A stretch of DNA of 64,000 nucleotides. It comes from Struthio camelus. Taxonomy: Eukaryota; Chordata; Aves; Struthioniformes; Struthionidae. Below are positions 63,001-64,000 of this stretch, in pieces. The translations under genes and the position numbers were made by a program. The notes beneath the pieces are model-generated. The model saw only the letters and a list, made by a program, of their open reading frames with translations. It did not search any database and was not told the DNA's origin. How positions within the stretch are numbered: position 1 is the stretch's first letter; each line of letters opens with the position of its first letter. The stretch covers positions 69,573,645 to 69,637,644 of the forward strand of contig NC_090981.1 of the NCBI RefSeq assembly GCF_040807025.1, given 5' to 3'.

Positions 63001-64000
63001 GAAATAGACCACGTGTAGGCAGAGATGGTTGTTTTCTGAAGTTAGAATTTGTCGGTGGTAATATAATCCAACCTCAGTAAATGTATGAGCCAGAGTTGTC
63101 TCCTCCTTTCTCATTCCCAATGTTTGTTAAGTCCCCTTGTACTTTCTTGTTTTGTTAGGCTTCTCCCGAGAGTTTTGGAAAATACATGCTCAGATAATTT
63201 TGCAATATCAGGTGTTCCCAGGGCAGACCCTTTGTTGTTTTTAGTAGATATCCTCAAGATATGATCAGTGGTGGAGTTACTGGAGAAGAGTAATGAGGCT
63301 GCAGTTGACGTTATGTATTTACAAGCAACAAAAAGTCTTAAGTTTCTGTCTCTGTCTCCTCCAGCCGCTCATTCGTCCCTGCACGGTGGCTTATCCTGTT
63401 CCTTCTCCTCACTAGCAGTGGCTTATAGGGCGATTGGGTTCACGCTCTGGTGTTCATTGGCACAGTGGAAGGGGACAGTGACCCACAGCCTGGCCAGAGG
63501 AGCAGTGGCTGGAGACAGCACGAGCCAGTTCATCTCTGCGTTGAAGAGAAGTGTAGCGTCGGACCTGGCTGAGCAACAATTTTGAGCTGGACCTCAAGAA
63601 AACACTTTAAAAGACAGCTAAACAAAGCCCTGTCCCAAATGGTGATTAATGGATAGTTGAGAGTGGTGTTATGAGGAGATATTAAAGCTTGCTTAGTAGA
63701 AATAGGTAAGAGAGATATCTTTATGTGTGAAATCTGATTTTTAGAAACCTTAATGCTTATGCAACCTCATGCAAGTGATTAAACGTTGGGGTATTGGGCT
63801 GCTAAGTGTAGGCAGGAGGTTTATCAGTGTATCCATTAAATTGGAATAGGCATTATGGTTGCTTTAATTTTATGCATGGAGATTTCCTGAAGGATCGTTT
63901 GCACTGCAGAGCCCCCATACACGTTCTTCCCGGCCAGCCACGCGTTTAGGGGCTTTCTGGTGGGGCTAGGCCTCTGTGCTTGAAGATATGCTTAACAAAT

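Larger units (their letters stand above)
53556..64000 (+). other. NEDD4L: NEDD4L intron 2, 5' part (continues beyond the window)
   Basis: The intron begins with the donor GTAGGT. About 10.4 kb is present, with no acceptor leading to the expected SDPYVK-encoding exon 3. The sequence is mostly AT-rich, with T runs at 56893-56903 and 57613-57625, a small GC-rich stretch near 56.7-57.3 kb and another at 59.74-60.06 kb. I see no CR1 copy and no recognisable gene here. Open frames such as 59167-59499 and 63268-63585 have no family signature and are treated as chance. Confidence 0.85.

Noticed and set aside
63268..63585. 105-codon plus-strand frame near the right edge
   Set aside because: No recognisable motif; it lies inside intron 2 and is compatible with chance.
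1..64000. Bacterial or phage-type systems (operons, CRISPR, toxin-antitoxin, insertion sequences)
   Set aside because: The sequence is vertebrate: CR1 LINEs, GT-AG introns and NEDD4L exons. No prokaryotic gene organisation is present.

Overview
The window looks like vertebrate nuclear DNA from a bird; a crocodilian or turtle is a less likely alternative. It holds CR1-type LINE fragments on both strands, one probable bird-type LTR, few other repeats, and GT-AG spliced coding exons separated by tens of kilobases. It contains no bacterial genes, operons, CRISPR arrays or plasmid features. Nearly all open frames in it are short chance frames in non-coding DNA.

The one gene I can identify with confidence is NEDD4L, a HECT-type E3 ubiquitin ligase, on the + strand. 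Only its 5' end is present. Coding exon 1 (9697-9744) encodes [16 protein letters not shown] and ends at a GTGAGC donor. Coding exon 2 (53482-53555) follows a polypyrimidine tract and AG acceptor and encodes the first strand and loop of the C2 domain, including RVKVVSGIDLAKKDIFGA. The two exons join in frame (phase 0). Exon 2 ends in phase 2, as expected for a Ser codon at the junction. The WW and HECT exons lie beyond the right edge.

Layout: 1-8200 is AT-rich upstream intergenic DNA with no supported gene, but with a nested inverted repeat near 3.6 kb. The CpG-island promoter spans about 8.2-11.06 kb. It contains a CR1 3' end (8711-9250), a G15 run, GC boxes, an inverted CCAAT box and a TATA-less 5' leader. 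Intron 1 is 43,737 bp. It starts with a ~620 bp GTGCATGC-type minisatellite and then carries five CR1 fragments, one probable solo LTR on the minus strand, several microsatellites, three tandem duplications and several isolated CpG-rich patches. Intron 2 runs from 53556 past the end of the window and holds one GC-rich patch with a hairpin near 59.88 kb.

I found no previously undescribed gene system. The observations most worth checking are the CpG-rich patches in intron 1 (possible alternative NEDD4L promoters), the promoter-proximal CR1 and minisatellite, an antisense splice donor in the promoter, the 3.6 kb inverted repeat, and an 87-codon frame at 11.87 kb whose status is open.
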